NCBI GenBank assembly: GCA_023421675.1 | Contig: JAEZTC010000013.1 | Location: 661,054 to 725,053, forward strand | Source: Bacillota bacterium | GTDB taxonomy: Bacteria > Bacillota > Clostridia > Acetivibrionales > JANLFN01 | Direction of reading: 5' to 3' | DNA: 64,000 bases | Part shown: in pieces, positions 1 to 8,417 of the stretch | Layout of the letters: each line of letters opens with the position of its first letter | How positions within the stretch are numbered: the stretch's first letter is position 1 | The notes under the pieces: model-generated | What the model was told of the DNA's origin: nothing | Databases searched by the model: none | Seen by the model: the letters and a program-made list of their open reading frames with translations, nothing else | Program-made: the position numbers and the translations under genes

Positions 1-1
1 T

Positions 2-55
2 ATAGATGAAATAATGCGGGTGGAGCTGAAGATATTAAAAATAATGGAGGCATAG
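2..55 (+). CDS. possible C-terminal tail of an upstream gene (partial)
   Basis: Of the three forward frames only frame 2 is open at the window edge. It gives 17 codons ending in MEA and a TAG stop. The other two frames stop within the first nine bases. The tail is too short to name a family. It is followed by a weak 8-bp inverted repeat (TTACAGGT / ACCTGTAA) with no T-run. It may be the end of a real gene or chance. Confidence 0.3.
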   Translation: MDEIMRVELKILKIMEA

Positions 56-171
56 AAATCTTTACAGGTATACATTAAGGTACTAAAGAACCTGTAAGTG
101 CGTACTTGCTAAAGGAGTTTGATTAGAGTTACCATATAATTAACATAAAATTTGTTAATTGGGGTGGCTTT

Positions 172-747
172 ATGGAAAGAAAAATTACATACTATGAAAG
201 TGTTAAAGAAGATAATACGCAGCAAACCTTTAAGCTTGTTGGAGAAAGAATAAACGAATTAGGTATAAAAAAAGTTGTTCTTGCATCAACGACAGGCAGA
301 ACAGCAAAAAAGGCCATGGAGTTTTTTGAGGGTAAAGAAGTACAACTGGTTATAATACCTCATCAGTTTGATTTCGCTAGAAAAGGAAGTTCATTCCCGA
401 AAGAACTGATTTGCGAATTGAAAAATGCCGGCCATGAAGTACATTTCGGGACAATGCTTTTTCATACCGATAAATTATACGCAAACAGCACTCCAACTAT
501 AATAGCAGACTTTTTGCGCTGCTTTAGTGAAGGGGTCAAGGTATGTTATGAGATAGTCCTTATGGCTGCTGATGGTGGACTTGTTGAATCAGGGGAAAAG
601 GTGATTGCTGTGGCAGGTACAGGAAAATGTTCAGACACAGCTTTGGTTATGCAGGCCTCTTCTACTCAAAATTTAAGCAAACTTCGTGTAAATGAAATCA
701 TTTGTAAACCAATTAATGAGTTAAAAGTTGATCCACAAAACGATTAG
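172..747 (+). CDS. stand-alone pyruvate kinase C-terminal (alpha/beta) domain protein
   Basis: This 191-aa protein matches the C-terminal alpha/beta domain of pyruvate kinase without the catalytic barrel. An N-terminal STTGRTAKKA segment resembles the start of that domain, and residues about 145-160 (AVAGTGKCSDTALVM) resemble its nucleotide/phosphate-type loop. Such single-domain proteins occur in clostridia and methanogens. Their role is not established and glycolytic activity is not expected. The ATG start is preceded by GGGGTGG. The gene stands alone: the terminator at 789-828 separates it from ribokinase. There is no signal peptide or membrane segment, so it should be cytosolic. Confidence 0.75.
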   Translation: MERKITYYESVKEDNTQQTFKLVGERINELGIKKVVLASTTGRTAKKAMEFFEGKEVQLVIIPHQFDFARKGSSFPKELICELKNAGHEVHFGTMLFHTDKLYANSTPTIIADFLRCFSEGVKVCYEIVLMAADGGLVESGEKVIAVAGTGKCSDTALVMQASSTQNLSKLRVNEIICKPINELKVDPQND

Positions 748-788
748 TCGGTTTTTTAAAGAAATATCTTTATATATGGTTTATAATT

Positions 789-828
789 AATAACAGAGTG
801 AATATTATATTTACTCTGTTATTTTTTT
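789..828 (+). terminator. intrinsic terminator after the PK_C gene
   Basis: AATAACAGAGT (789-799) pairs with ACTCTGTTATT (813-823), an 11-bp stem, followed by a T-run. It lies 40 bases after the PK_C stop. Confidence 0.85.
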
Positions 829-870
829 GCATATTCAAACAAAATAAATCAAGCAAAGAAGGTAGATTAT

Positions 871-1794
871 ATGAACAAAATCACAGTATTGGGAAGTCTG
901 AATATGGATCTGGTTATCAATACTCCAAGAATACCTGCAATGGGTGAAACTATTCATGGTCAAGGGTTTGCGACTTTCCCTGGAGGAAAAGGGGCAAATC
1001 AGGCTGTAGCTGCCGCAAGACTGGGCGGTGACGTAAAAATGATAGGATGTGTGGGTGGAGATTCTTTCGGTCAGGATTTAATCGGCAATTTAATCCAAAA
1101 TAATGTTGGAGTAGAGAATATAAAAACAGTTGCAGGTATTTCTACAGGTATCGCAGTAATAGTTATTAAAGAAGGCAATAATTTTATCATACTTGATTCG
1201 GGAGCTAACTTTAAATTACAGCCGGAAGATGTTGATAGGGTATCAGATGTAATCAAAACGAGTGACATCCTTATGCTGCAGCTTGAGATACCTATGGAAG
1301 TTGTGGAGAAAGCTGTTAGGACTGCAAAGGAGTATGGTGTCAAAGTCCTTTTAAATCCTGCACCAGCCAAGTCATTGCCGGATGAACTTCTTTCCGAAAT
1401 TGATATTTTTACTCCAAATGAAAGCGAAGCTGAATTTATAACCGGAATCAACATTAAGTCGGTTCCTGATGCCCAAAATGCAGTAAAGTATCTTATGGAT
1501 AAAAAAATAGGACAGGTAGTAATTACTCTTGGAAGTCAGGGTGTTGTTTATAACAGGGCTAACGAAATTATTCACAAGCCTGTACCCCAAGTGAAGGTCG
1601 TTGATACAACAGCTGCAGGTGATTCTTTTTCAGGGGCTCTGGCAGTTGCGCTATCAAATAATATGACAATTGATGAAGCAGTGGATTTCGCAAATATTGT
1701 AGGTACAATTACAGTTACCAGAAAAGGAGCACAGTCATCTCTTCCTTTATTAAGCGAGGTAGCTGATTTTATTAAAAGTAATAACGAAGATTAA
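871..1794 (+). CDS. rbsK: ribokinase
   Basis: A PfkB-family sugar kinase of 307 aa, the usual ribokinase length. It phosphorylates D-ribose at O5 with ATP in the cytoplasm. The N-terminal LGSLNMDLV opening, the first PfkB signature around the GGKGANQA segment (about residue 38) and the second signature DTTAAGDSF (about residue 248, with the catalytic Asp of the GD pair) are all present. The start ATG follows AGAAGG. No ribose transporter or repressor genes adjoin it, so it looks like a monocistronic salvage gene. A related deoxyribokinase or another PfkB specificity cannot be excluded. Confidence 0.9.
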   Translation: MNKITVLGSLNMDLVINTPRIPAMGETIHGQGFATFPGGKGANQAVAAARLGGDVKMIGCVGGDSFGQDLIGNLIQNNVGVENIKTVAGISTGIAVIVIKEGNNFIILDSGANFKLQPEDVDRVSDVIKTSDILMLQLEIPMEVVEKAVRTAKEYGVKVLLNPAPAKSLPDELLSEIDIFTPNESEAEFITGINIKSVPDAQNAVKYLMDKKIGQVVITLGSQGVVYNRANEIIHKPVPQVKVVDTTAAGDSFSGALAVALSNNMTIDEAVDFANIVGTITVTRKGAQSSLPLLSEVADFIKSNNED

Positions 1795-1885
1795 ACAAAA
1801 TATTAAATAAAGGTAAAGCATTATAAGGTATAAATTTGTCTTCAGAACAATAGATTATTACGGGATATTGTTTTGGAGAATAACT

Positions 1886-2662
1886 ATGCTGATAGTTGCC
1901 TTACATGCAAAAAAGATAAAGAAGTATATAGTTTTGGGATTTGTTGCTGTAGTTGCTGTTGTATTTCTGATTTACTTCGTTTTTTCAAGCGGTGCAGCGG
2001 CTGTTTCAACCGAAAATAAGGAACTTCCTATTTATTCAGTTGAACGTACCGATAAAAAAGCTGCAATAACCTTTGACTGTGCATGGGGTGCTGATGATAT
2101 ACCGAGCATCCTTGAAACTCTTAAAGAGAATAATATAAAAGCGACCTTTTTTATAGTAGGTCAATGGGCAGAAAAGTACCCTGATGTTGTGAGCAGAATA
2201 TCCAAAGAAGGCCATGATATTGCTAACCATGGGTATTCCCATTTAAGAATGGGTGCAATTCAGGGCAGTAAAATTATGAGTGAAATAGAAAAATGTGGAG
2301 AAGTGCTTTCAAAAATCACAGGTAAAAAGGTTGACCTGTTCCGTCCCCCTTATGGCGATTATAGTAATAATGTCATTAACATATCAAATAATATAGGATA
2401 TTATCCCATTCAGTGGGATGTGGATTCACTGGACTGGAAGCCGGATATAAGCAAGGCTGAAATTATGGAAAGAGTTAAACGTAAGATACAGTGCGGGTCC
2501 ATTATTTTATTCCATAATGATACTGCTTATACAGCTAAAATTCTTCCTGATATTTTAAAAGAGTGTAAAAAGGATGGTTTTGAGTTTATTCCAGTATCCG
2601 AATTGATTTTAAAAAGCAATTATTACATAGATTTTGAAGGAAGACAGAGACCAAAAGAATAA
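1886..2662 (+). CDS. polysaccharide deacetylase, PdaB-like
   Basis: A 258-aa NodB-fold deacetylase with one N-terminal membrane anchor (about residues 12-35), so the catalytic domain is outside the membrane. Metal-site motifs are visible: TFDCAW (the Asp of motif 1, with Cys-Ala replacing the common DDG), HGYSHLRMG (motif 2, His-x3-His) and RPPYGDY (motif 3). Motif order and length fit the PdaB family used in clostridial and Bacillus sporulation or cortex maintenance; chitin or peptidoglycan N-deacetylation is the expected reaction. I choose ATG 1886, seven bases after TTGGAGAA, over the upstream TTG at 1868. A terminator follows at 2724-2756. Confidence 0.82.
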   Translation: MLIVALHAKKIKKYIVLGFVAVVAVVFLIYFVFSSGAAAVSTENKELPIYSVERTDKKAAITFDCAWGADDIPSILETLKENNIKATFFIVGQWAEKYPDVVSRISKEGHDIANHGYSHLRMGAIQGSKIMSEIEKCGEVLSKITGKKVDLFRPPYGDYSNNVINISNNIGYYPIQWDVDSLDWKPDISKAEIMERVKRKIQCGSIILFHNDTAYTAKILPDILKECKKDGFEFIPVSELILKSNYYIDFEGRQRPKE

Positions 2663-2723
2663 ACTGACGAAATAATGTATTTGTAAGCAAAACTACATAA
2701 AAAATGATAAACTGTATATTATA

Positions 2724-2756
2724 ATGTTGCATCGACTTTTCGGTGCAGCATTTTTC
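2724..2756 (+). terminator. intrinsic terminator after the deacetylase gene
   Basis: ATGTTGCATCGA (2724-2735) pairs with TCGGTGCAGCAT (2740-2751) with two G-U pairs, followed by TTTTTCTT. Confidence 0.75.
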
Positions 2757-2844
2757 TTGTCATGCAATAATAATTATAATTCGTTTGATATAATGCTTTA
2801 GGATCAAAAACACCTCTATAAATTGCAGCGGAGTGGATTTCACA

Positions 2845-3501
2845 ATGATATTAACAGGTATAATAAGCCAGAATGAAAACGAAAAAACTTCAGCACTCAT
2901 CGGTTCTATTCTATCTGAATCGGGAATGAAGACAAGCATAATAGATTTTAAGGAGTTAAGGAATCTCGATGACAAAAGTGTGAGAAGCTATACCAGTGAA
3001 CTAAGCAAGGCCGGTACTGACGTTCTTGTCCTTAAAATAAAGCCTTCGGATGTAGAAAATGCTATACCGGCAAGCATTCATTTTGATGTAATGATATACA
3101 ATGATAAAGCCGATGATTTAAAGGAAATGGATATAGACTGTTATAAAAACCTAATCAGGCAAATGTTTTCGAGACTTGATGAAAAGGGGACAGCTATTTT
3201 AAATGTGGATTATAATGAATTAATCCAGTTCCTTGAAGGTATGAAAAGGCATGTGGTCTCCTATGGCTTTAATTCCAAGGCGAGTATAACTGCCTCGAGT
3301 ACTGGTGATTCAATGACTGATAATGTTTTTCTATGCTGCCTTCAGCGTACAATATCCGCTAGAAACGGTAAGCTGATCGAACCCCAGGAATATAGAATTA
3401 ATATGGGGAATAATGGTTTTGATGCATATGATATACTTGCTGCAACAACTTTTGCCGTGCTTAACGGTGTAAATATAAATACACCTAATTATATAAGTTG
3501 A
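2845..3501 (+). CDS. degenerate Mur ligase-like protein
   Basis: This 218-aa protein follows the layout of the central ATPase domain of Mur ligases (MurC-F, CapB, FolC). A beta-strand LTGII comes first, then ISQNENEKTSALI where the family has GTNGKTT. After that come FDVMIYND (in place of TNL), a short DLKEMD stretch (in place of DHLD), AILNVDYNEL (in place of INxDD), VVSYGF, and GFDAYDILAA in place of GxFNxxNxLAA. The P-loop glycines are gone and the C-terminal ligase domain is absent, so catalysis is unlikely. A regulatory or binding role is speculation. ATG 2845 lies 11 bases after GCGGAG; the alternative GTG at 2833 overlaps that site. No operon partner is evident. Confidence 0.65.
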   Translation: MILTGIISQNENEKTSALIGSILSESGMKTSIIDFKELRNLDDKSVRSYTSELSKAGTDVLVLKIKPSDVENAIPASIHFDVMIYNDKADDLKEMDIDCYKNLIRQMFSRLDEKGTAILNVDYNELIQFLEGMKRHVVSYGFNSKASITASSTGDSMTDNVFLCCLQRTISARNGKLIEPQEYRINMGNNGFDAYDILAATTFAVLNGVNINTPNYIS

Positions 3502-3870
3502 ATTAAATCAACTTATTACATGTGTAATTGGGAAAGTAAATTCTGATTTGTTCCCATTTGCATTTGGTTTAAAATGCAAATAATGTATTTAGAAATTTAC
3601 TTCATCCTATATAGTTAAGTCTCGACAAAAAATTTCTTCAGGGATTTTCAATTTTGGTAATTTATAATATAATGTAACTATGTGTTTAATTTTTTGCCAT
3701 ACAATGCAGAAAATTCAGTTGATTATAGATAGCCGGATTTTAAGATATTTAAGTACCCTCAAAAATTAAAGGTCGTTAAAATTTACTTCTAAAACTATTT
3801 TAAGTGGAATATATTACATTAGATAAATTACGATATACATAGGAGCCAAAGAGAGGGGAGTTGGGGTCGG
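3502..3870. other. 369-base intergenic stretch with one hairpin
   Basis: I see no ORF with a ribosome binding site here. A perfect 10-bp inverted repeat (ATTTGCATTT 3556-3565, AAATGCAAAT 3572-3581, six-base loop) lies about 55 bases after the Mur-like gene. Because it lacks a T-run it is only a weak terminator candidate. AT-rich TATAAT-like boxes at 3663-3673 could be the -10 of a promoter for the downstream SSB-like gene, with only a poor TTTTCA -35 at 3645-3650. Confidence 0.4.
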
Positions 3871-4557
3871 ATGGTCGGTAACATCATAGAGAACAACGTT
3901 GTGACCATTTCCGGGAGAGTTGTTTCGGATACCGAGTACAGTCACGCGGTTTATGGGGAAGGCTTTTATTCTTTCCTGCTTGAAGTACCGAGGTTAAGTA
4001 ACAGCTATGATAAAATTCCGGTAACAATATCTGAACGGTTAATTACCACACAAAAATTAGAGATTGGTAAGGTTATAGAAATTGAAGGTCAATTCCGTTC
4101 ATATAACAGTTATAACACAGAAGGCAACAGACTGGTGCTGACTGTGTTCGCCAGAGAAATTAATTTTCTGGAGGATGAAAGAAGTATAAAAAATCCTAAT
4201 CAGATTTATCTTAACGGTTATATCTGCAAAAGGCCTATTTACAGGACTACTCCATTTGGCAGGGAGATAACTGATATGCTGCTTGCAGTTAACAGGCCGT
4301 ATAATAAGTCTGATTATATCCCATGTATAGCCTGGGGCAGGAATGCACGTTATTCTGAGGGTCTTACAATTGGAGACAATGTAAAGGTTTGGGGTAGAAT
4401 CCAAAGTCGTGAATACCAGAAAAAGCTTGATTCAGGAGAGATTCTGACAAAGGTTGCTTATGAGATCTCTGTTTCCAAGATGGAGGTCGGCGATTCCAAA
4501 CAACCGCCTGACTGTGATGATGAGAATAGAAATGATGAAGAGCTTGAACAGGACTGA
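3871..4557 (+). CDS. SSB-like protein with two OB folds
   Basis: A 228-aa protein built from two successive OB-fold halves. The first is residues about 6-105 (VTISGRVV ... EIEGQFRSYN ... REINFL). The second is about 112-210 (NQIYLNGYI ... PCIAWGRNA ... VKVWGRIQSREY). The pattern strand-GR(I/V), IPCIAWG and GRIQSREY is characteristic of bacterial single-stranded DNA-binding proteins. The usual acidic Asp-Asp-Ile-Pro-Phe tip is missing; instead the tail is acidic with several Asp/Glu. This resembles clostridial SSB paralogues rather than the housekeeping ssb that sits between rpsF and rpsR. It lies near priA, so a role at forks or in repair is an inference. The RBS GAGGGGAG lies 10 bases before ATG. 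A terminator follows directly. Confidence 0.72.
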   Translation: MVGNIIENNVVTISGRVVSDTEYSHAVYGEGFYSFLLEVPRLSNSYDKIPVTISERLITTQKLEIGKVIEIEGQFRSYNSYNTEGNRLVLTVFAREINFLEDERSIKNPNQIYLNGYICKRPIYRTTPFGREITDMLLAVNRPYNKSDYIPCIAWGRNARYSEGLTIGDNVKVWGRIQSREYQKKLDSGEILTKVAYEISVSKMEVGDSKQPPDCDDENRNDEELEQD

Positions 4558-4566
4558 TATATTTAA

Positions 4567-4597
4567 AATCTTCCATTATTAGTGGGAGATTTTTATT
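4567..4597 (+). terminator. intrinsic terminator after the SSB-like gene
   Basis: AATCTTCC (4567-4574) pairs with GGGAGATT (4584-4591) with one wobble, followed by a T-run. Confidence 0.75.
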
Positions 4598-4672
4598 TGT
4601 ATTATAATTTTTTATAAATATTTATTTTAATATATCATAGGCAAGATTATTAAACTTTGTTAAAATATTTAT

Positions 4673-4880
4673 AACGAGGTGATAGATGTCCTCCACTTCT
4701 ATTGGTGGATGGTACCACTTTGACTTTCAGGTGGTAGGCATATCCCGGGCCTCGTTGAAACGCGCTGAGGTAAGAAAACTTTTCTATAACCGAAAACTTT
4801 TCTACTGATGCGTTATAACCTATAAAAATTGCCTTAATGTAAATAAAAACTTTCGGGGTTTTATTTAAAGGCACGAAAGG
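4673..4880 (+). ncRNA. candidate structured leader RNA / riboswitch-like element
   Basis: The roughly 220 bases between the SSB terminator and the P-loop gene fold into a compact multi-stem arrangement. A closing stem AACGAGG (4673-4679) pairs with CCTCGTT (4750-4756). Inside it are two hairpins, TCCAC...GGTGGA (4691-4709) and TACCAC...GGTGGTA (4713-4737), followed by a GC-rich CCCGGG. A second domain is closed by AACGC (4758-4762) with GCGTT (4810-4814). Near the start codon CTTTCG (4850-4855) can pair with CGAAAG (4874-4879), which would mask the ribosome binding site; a competing AAAAC/GTTTT pairing exists. That is the layout of an aptamer plus expression platform. I do not recognise any Rfam family in it. 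Confidence 0.5.
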
Positions 4881-4893
4881 AAGGTTGATACCA

Positions 4894-5301
4894 TTGGTTA
4901 AAGTATTATATGGCAAGAAGGGTTCTGGAAAAACAAAGAACATGATTGATTCGGCAAACAGCCTCGCTGCTGATTGTAAAGGGTATGTAGTATTTATTGA
5001 TGACAGCAATCAACTTATGTACGACCTTAAGCATGAAGTAAGATTTATTAATGTATCTGAATTTCCGGTATTGTCACCTGATGCTTTCCTGGGGTTCGTT
5101 TGTGGAATTGTTTCTGCCAATTATGATGTGGATGGTATTTTTATCGATGGATTAACCTATATTGTTAAAGAGAATATCAATGAATTAAAAGGGTTTATTG
5201 AGGTTGTTAATAAGCTGTCAAGCCAGTTTAATGTTAAGTTCTATATCAGTATAAATGGTGATGTTGAAAACATGCCGGACTTTCTTAAAGAATATATTTA
5301 A
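4894..5301 (+). CDS. small P-loop ATP-binding protein of unknown role
   Basis: A 135-aa protein with a clear Walker A at its N-terminus (YGKKGSGKT, residues 6-14) and a Walker B-like strand GIFIDG near residue 90. Beyond that it is a minimal RecA/PilT-like P-loop core with no added domain. Homologues in clostridia carry vague labels. TTG 4894 is preferred: AAGGAAGG ends 9 bases upstream, whereas TTG 4885 would touch the site itself. The gene is likely controlled by the structured leader at 4673-4880 and closed by the terminator at 5318-5346, so it is a single-gene unit between SSB-like and priA. Substrate and partner are unknown. Confidence 0.7.
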   Translation: MVKVLYGKKGSGKTKNMIDSANSLAADCKGYVVFIDDSNQLMYDLKHEVRFINVSEFPVLSPDAFLGFVCGIVSANYDVDGIFIDGLTYIVKENINELKGFIEVVNKLSSQFNVKFYISINGDVENMPDFLKEYI

Positions 5302-5317
5302 AAACAAGGAATTATAA

Positions 5318-5346
5318 CGGAGATACTAATAATATCTCCGTTTTTT
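5318..5346 (+). terminator. intrinsic terminator after the P-loop gene
   Basis: CGGAGATA (5318-5325) pairs perfectly with TATCTCCG (5333-5340), followed by six T. Confidence 0.92.
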
Positions 5347-5369
5347 GTTGTTATTTTATAGTATTTGTT

Positions 5370-5397
5370 TTGCATTGGGCATCTGCGTTGGTATAAT
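5370..5397 (+). promoter_or_regulatory. sigma-A type promoter of priA operon
   Basis: TTGCAT (5370-5375), a 16-bp spacer and a perfect TATAAT (5392-5397) lie 33 bases before the priA start and just behind the previous terminator. Confidence 0.7.
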
Positions 5398-5430
5398 TAA
5401 TATAATAAATATTTAAGTTAAAGGTATTTT

Positions 5431-7878
5431 ATGGGGAACATTGCATCAGTTTTTTTAAACAATACTACACGAAAATTTGATAAGAATTATCATTACTTTA
5501 TACCTGCGACGCTTCAAAATGAGGTGTTACCAGGTAAAAGGGTACTTGTACCATTTGGAAGAGCTGACAGAACTGAAGAAGCTTTTGTTGTCGATGTTTT
5601 GAATGATTCAGATTATAAGGATTTAAAAAGTATAAGTAAGGTAATTGATGCAGCTCCGGTTCTTACCCCAAATATGATCAAACTGGCCGGATGGATGAAG
5701 GAAATGTACATTTCTACTTTTGCTGATGCAGCAAAATGTATGCTTCCTCCAGGAATTGGTGCTAAAACCTCAAGAGTCATAATACTTTTGAATAAGAGCT
5801 TAAAATTTACTCCAAATCAGGATAAGCTTGTTGATTTGCTTGAAAAAAATGATGGTATTTATGAATATGATGAATTAAAGGAATTGTCCGGACTCAAAGG
5901 TTTTTCAAAATATATAAAACAGCTTTGCGAAGCGGGAAGCATCAAAGTTGAAGAACATTATGATACCGGAATAGCAAAAAAGACAATCAGGGTAGCAAGT
6001 CTTGCCATTGACCGAGAGGAAGTAATAAGTGACATTGAAAGCAGTAAGCTTAAAAAAATACAGCATATCAGGGTTCTTGAAATGCTTCTGGACAATGAGT
6101 TCATTTCAGTACAGGATGTTACCAGATTTGCAGGTGTCTCAGCAAGTGTCATTAATACTCTTGAAAAATACGGATATATTAAGATTTGGAATTTGGAAAT
6201 AAAGCGTGATCCTTATAAACACAGGGTGTTCGAAAGGACATTCCCTTTAAAACCGCTTGAACAGCAAGTTGCTGCTTTAAATAGGGTTTCACAGTCAATT
6301 GAAAAAAACATATTCGAAGAAATTCTTCTTCATGGTGTTACCGGGAGCGGAAAAACAGAGGTTTACCTCCAGCTTATACAAAAGTGTTTTGATATGAATA
6401 AACAGGCAATTGTACTTGTTCCTGAAATATCGCTTACGCCTCAAATGGTGGAAAGGTTTAAGGGCAGATTTGGGGAGCATGTAGCTGTTATACACAGCAG
6501 GCTTTCAATGGGTGAGAGATATGATCAGTGGAGACTTATAAAAGAAGGCAGCATCAAGGTGGTTGTAGGTGCCAGGTCGGCAGTTTTCGCACCCTTTGAG
6601 AATGTCGGAATTATTATTATCGATGAGGAGCATGAGAATTCATATAAATCAGAAGTAACACCTAAATATCATGCAAGAGATATTGCAAGGAAAAGATGCA
6701 TGGATGAAAACTGTGTTTTGCTTCTCGGATCGGCGACTCCTTCAGTAGAGACCTATTACCGGGCTGCTGCAGGTCAAATAGCACTCATAGAGATGACAAA
6801 AAGAACAAATGACAATCCTATGCCTGCGGTAGAGCTTGTAGATATGAGAACTGAACTTGACAATGGTAACCGTACTATTTTCAGCAGTAAGCTCCATGAA
6901 GAGATTTCCGCAAATATTGAAAACAGAGAACAAACTATACTATTTATGAACAGGAGGGGCTATTCATCCTTTGTAATGTGCCGCAGCTGCGGGTTTACAA
7001 TAAAATGCCCCGACTGTAATGTTACGATGACATACCATTCACATGATGAAAGACTTATTTGTCATTACTGTGGTTTTACTGTAAAGAATCCTTCGGTCTG
7101 CCCTAAATGCAGCAGCAAACATATAAGGTATTTTGGTGTTGGAACTCAAAAGATAGAAGAGGATGTCAAAAAGAATTTTATCAATGCCTCTGTCATAAGA
7201 ATGGATATGGATACAACTTCGTTTAAGAATTCACATGAGGAAATACTAAATGAATTTAAGGAAAAAAATATTAACATACTTGTAGGAACACAAATGGTTG
7301 CAAAAGGACACGACTTTCCAAGAGTCACTCTTGTAGGGGTACTGGCAGCCGACAGCATGCTGAACATCAATGATTTCAGGGCTTCAGAAAGGACATTTCA
7401 GCTTTTGACCCAGGTTGCGGGCAGGGCGGGAAGATCCGAACTGCCTGGACGTGTTGTAGTACAGTCTTATAATATTGATGATTTTAGCATTATTGCAGCT
7501 TCAAAGCAGGACTACAGAGAATTTTTCAACAATGAAATCATTATCCGCGAAAAGCTGGGTTACCCCCCTTTTTCAAACATAGCTTCCCTTACTTTAAGCG
7601 GGGCTGTGGACAGGAATGTTTTCATTCAGGCAAAACAGCTTGCAGAAACTATTAAAAATAAATATCTGGATTCGGTTACTAACTTGGATGTAATAGGACC
7701 TTCCAGGGCACCGTTATCTAAAATTCGTAACATGTACAGATGGAAAATAATCATTAAAGAAAGTAATCTGGATAAACTTATTAGGATACTCAGTGATGTT
7801 TCAGACGATTATAATTCACACCCGGAATCACGGTATGTTAACTTAAATGTAGATGTAAATCCGGTTAATATGCTATAA
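5431..7878 (+). CDS. priA: primosomal protein N', replication restart helicase
   Basis: An 815-aa superfamily 2 DNA helicase that recognises stalled forks and reloads the replicative helicase. The N-terminal 3'-DNA binding domain is followed by Walker A GVTGSGKTE (about residue 302) and DEEH (about 397). A zinc-binding insertion with four CxxC pairs lies at about 516-563 (CRSCGF, CPDC, CHYCGF, CPKC). After that come the helicase C-terminal motifs GTQMVAKGHDF and QVAGRAGR. Full length for the family. It opens a replication/translation block: def begins 60 bases after the stop and fmt 17 bases after def, the usual priA-def-fmt order of Firmicutes. Confidence 0.97.
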   Translation: MGNIASVFLNNTTRKFDKNYHYFIPATLQNEVLPGKRVLVPFGRADRTEEAFVVDVLNDSDYKDLKSISKVIDAAPVLTPNMIKLAGWMKEMYISTFADAAKCMLPPGIGAKTSRVIILLNKSLKFTPNQDKLVDLLEKNDGIYEYDELKELSGLKGFSKYIKQLCEAGSIKVEEHYDTGIAKKTIRVASLAIDREEVISDIESSKLKKIQHIRVLEMLLDNEFISVQDVTRFAGVSASVINTLEKYGYIKIWNLEIKRDPYKHRVFERTFPLKPLEQQVAALNRVSQSIEKNIFEEILLHGVTGSGKTEVYLQLIQKCFDMNKQAIVLVPEISLTPQMVERFKGRFGEHVAVIHSRLSMGERYDQWRLIKEGSIKVVVGARSAVFAPFENVGIIIIDEEHENSYKSEVTPKYHARDIARKRCMDENCVLLLGSATPSVETYYRAAAGQIALIEMTKRTNDNPMPAVELVDMRTELDNGNRTIFSSKLHEEISANIENREQTILFMNRRGYSSFVMCRSCGFTIKCPDCNVTMTYHSHDERLICHYCGFTVKNPSVCPKCSSKHIRYFGVGTQKIEEDVKKNFINASVIRMDMDTTSFKNSHEEILNEFKEKNINILVGTQMVAKGHDFPRVTLVGVLAADSMLNINDFRASERTFQLLTQVAGRAGRSELPGRVVVQSYNIDDFSIIAASKQDYREFFNNEIIIREKLGYPPFSNIASLTLSGAVDRNVFIQAKQLAETIKNKYLDSVTNLDVIGPSRAPLSKIRNMYRWKIIIKESNLDKLIRILSDVSDDYNSHPESRYVNLNVDVNPVNML

Positions 7879-7938
7879 TTTAGACTTGGTAAACAATAAA
7901 TTACTATTTCCCACTAACATATATTCTTGGAGGTAGAG

Positions 7939-8400
7939 ATGGCTATCAGAAGTATAAGGAAAGACGGAGATGAAATTTTAAGGAAAAAGTGCAAGGATGT
8001 AGATGTAATTGACTCAAAGATCAAAACCTTAATAAAGGATATGGCCGAAACGATGTATGAATCGAATGGAGTCGGGCTTGCAGCTCCTCAGGTGGGGGTT
8101 CTTAAAAGAATAGTGGTTATTGATACCGGTGAAGGTCTGCTTGAACTGATAAACCCAAGAATTATCAGTGAAACAGGCGAACAGACTTATATTGAAGGAT
8201 GCTTGAGTATTCCTGGAATTTACGGGGAAACAAAAAGACCCGCAAAGGTAGTTGTGGAAGCACTTAATCCTAATGGTGAAAAGGTTACAGTTGAAGGTGA
8301 AAAACTTCTGGCTGTTTGCCTTTGCCATGAAATTGACCATCTTGACGGAAAATTATTTAAAGATATAGTTATAAAATATGTGGATGAAAAAGACCTTTAA
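7939..8400 (+). CDS. def: peptide deformylase
   Basis: A 153-aa metalloenzyme that removes the formyl group from nascent N-formylmethionine. All three family motifs are present: GVGLAAPQVG, EGCLSIPG (metal Cys) and HEIDHLDG (two metal His and the catalytic Glu). I take ATG 7939, which follows GGAGGT by four bases; the TTG at 7927 lies upstream of that site. The gene sits 17 bases before fmt, so the enzymes that add and remove the formyl group are made together. Confidence 0.97.
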   Translation: MAIRSIRKDGDEILRKKCKDVDVIDSKIKTLIKDMAETMYESNGVGLAAPQVGVLKRIVVIDTGEGLLELINPRIISETGEQTYIEGCLSIPGIYGETKRPAKVVVEALNPNGEKVTVEGEKLLAVCLCHEIDHLDGKLFKDIVIKYVDEKDL

Positions 8401-8417
8401 TAAATTGGAGGTTAGTT

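Noticed and set aside
4673..4880. T-box leader
   Set aside because: The GGTGGTAcc-like text recalls the T-box antiterminator, but no specifier loop, no AGGGTGGnACCGCG core and no amino acid-related gene downstream.
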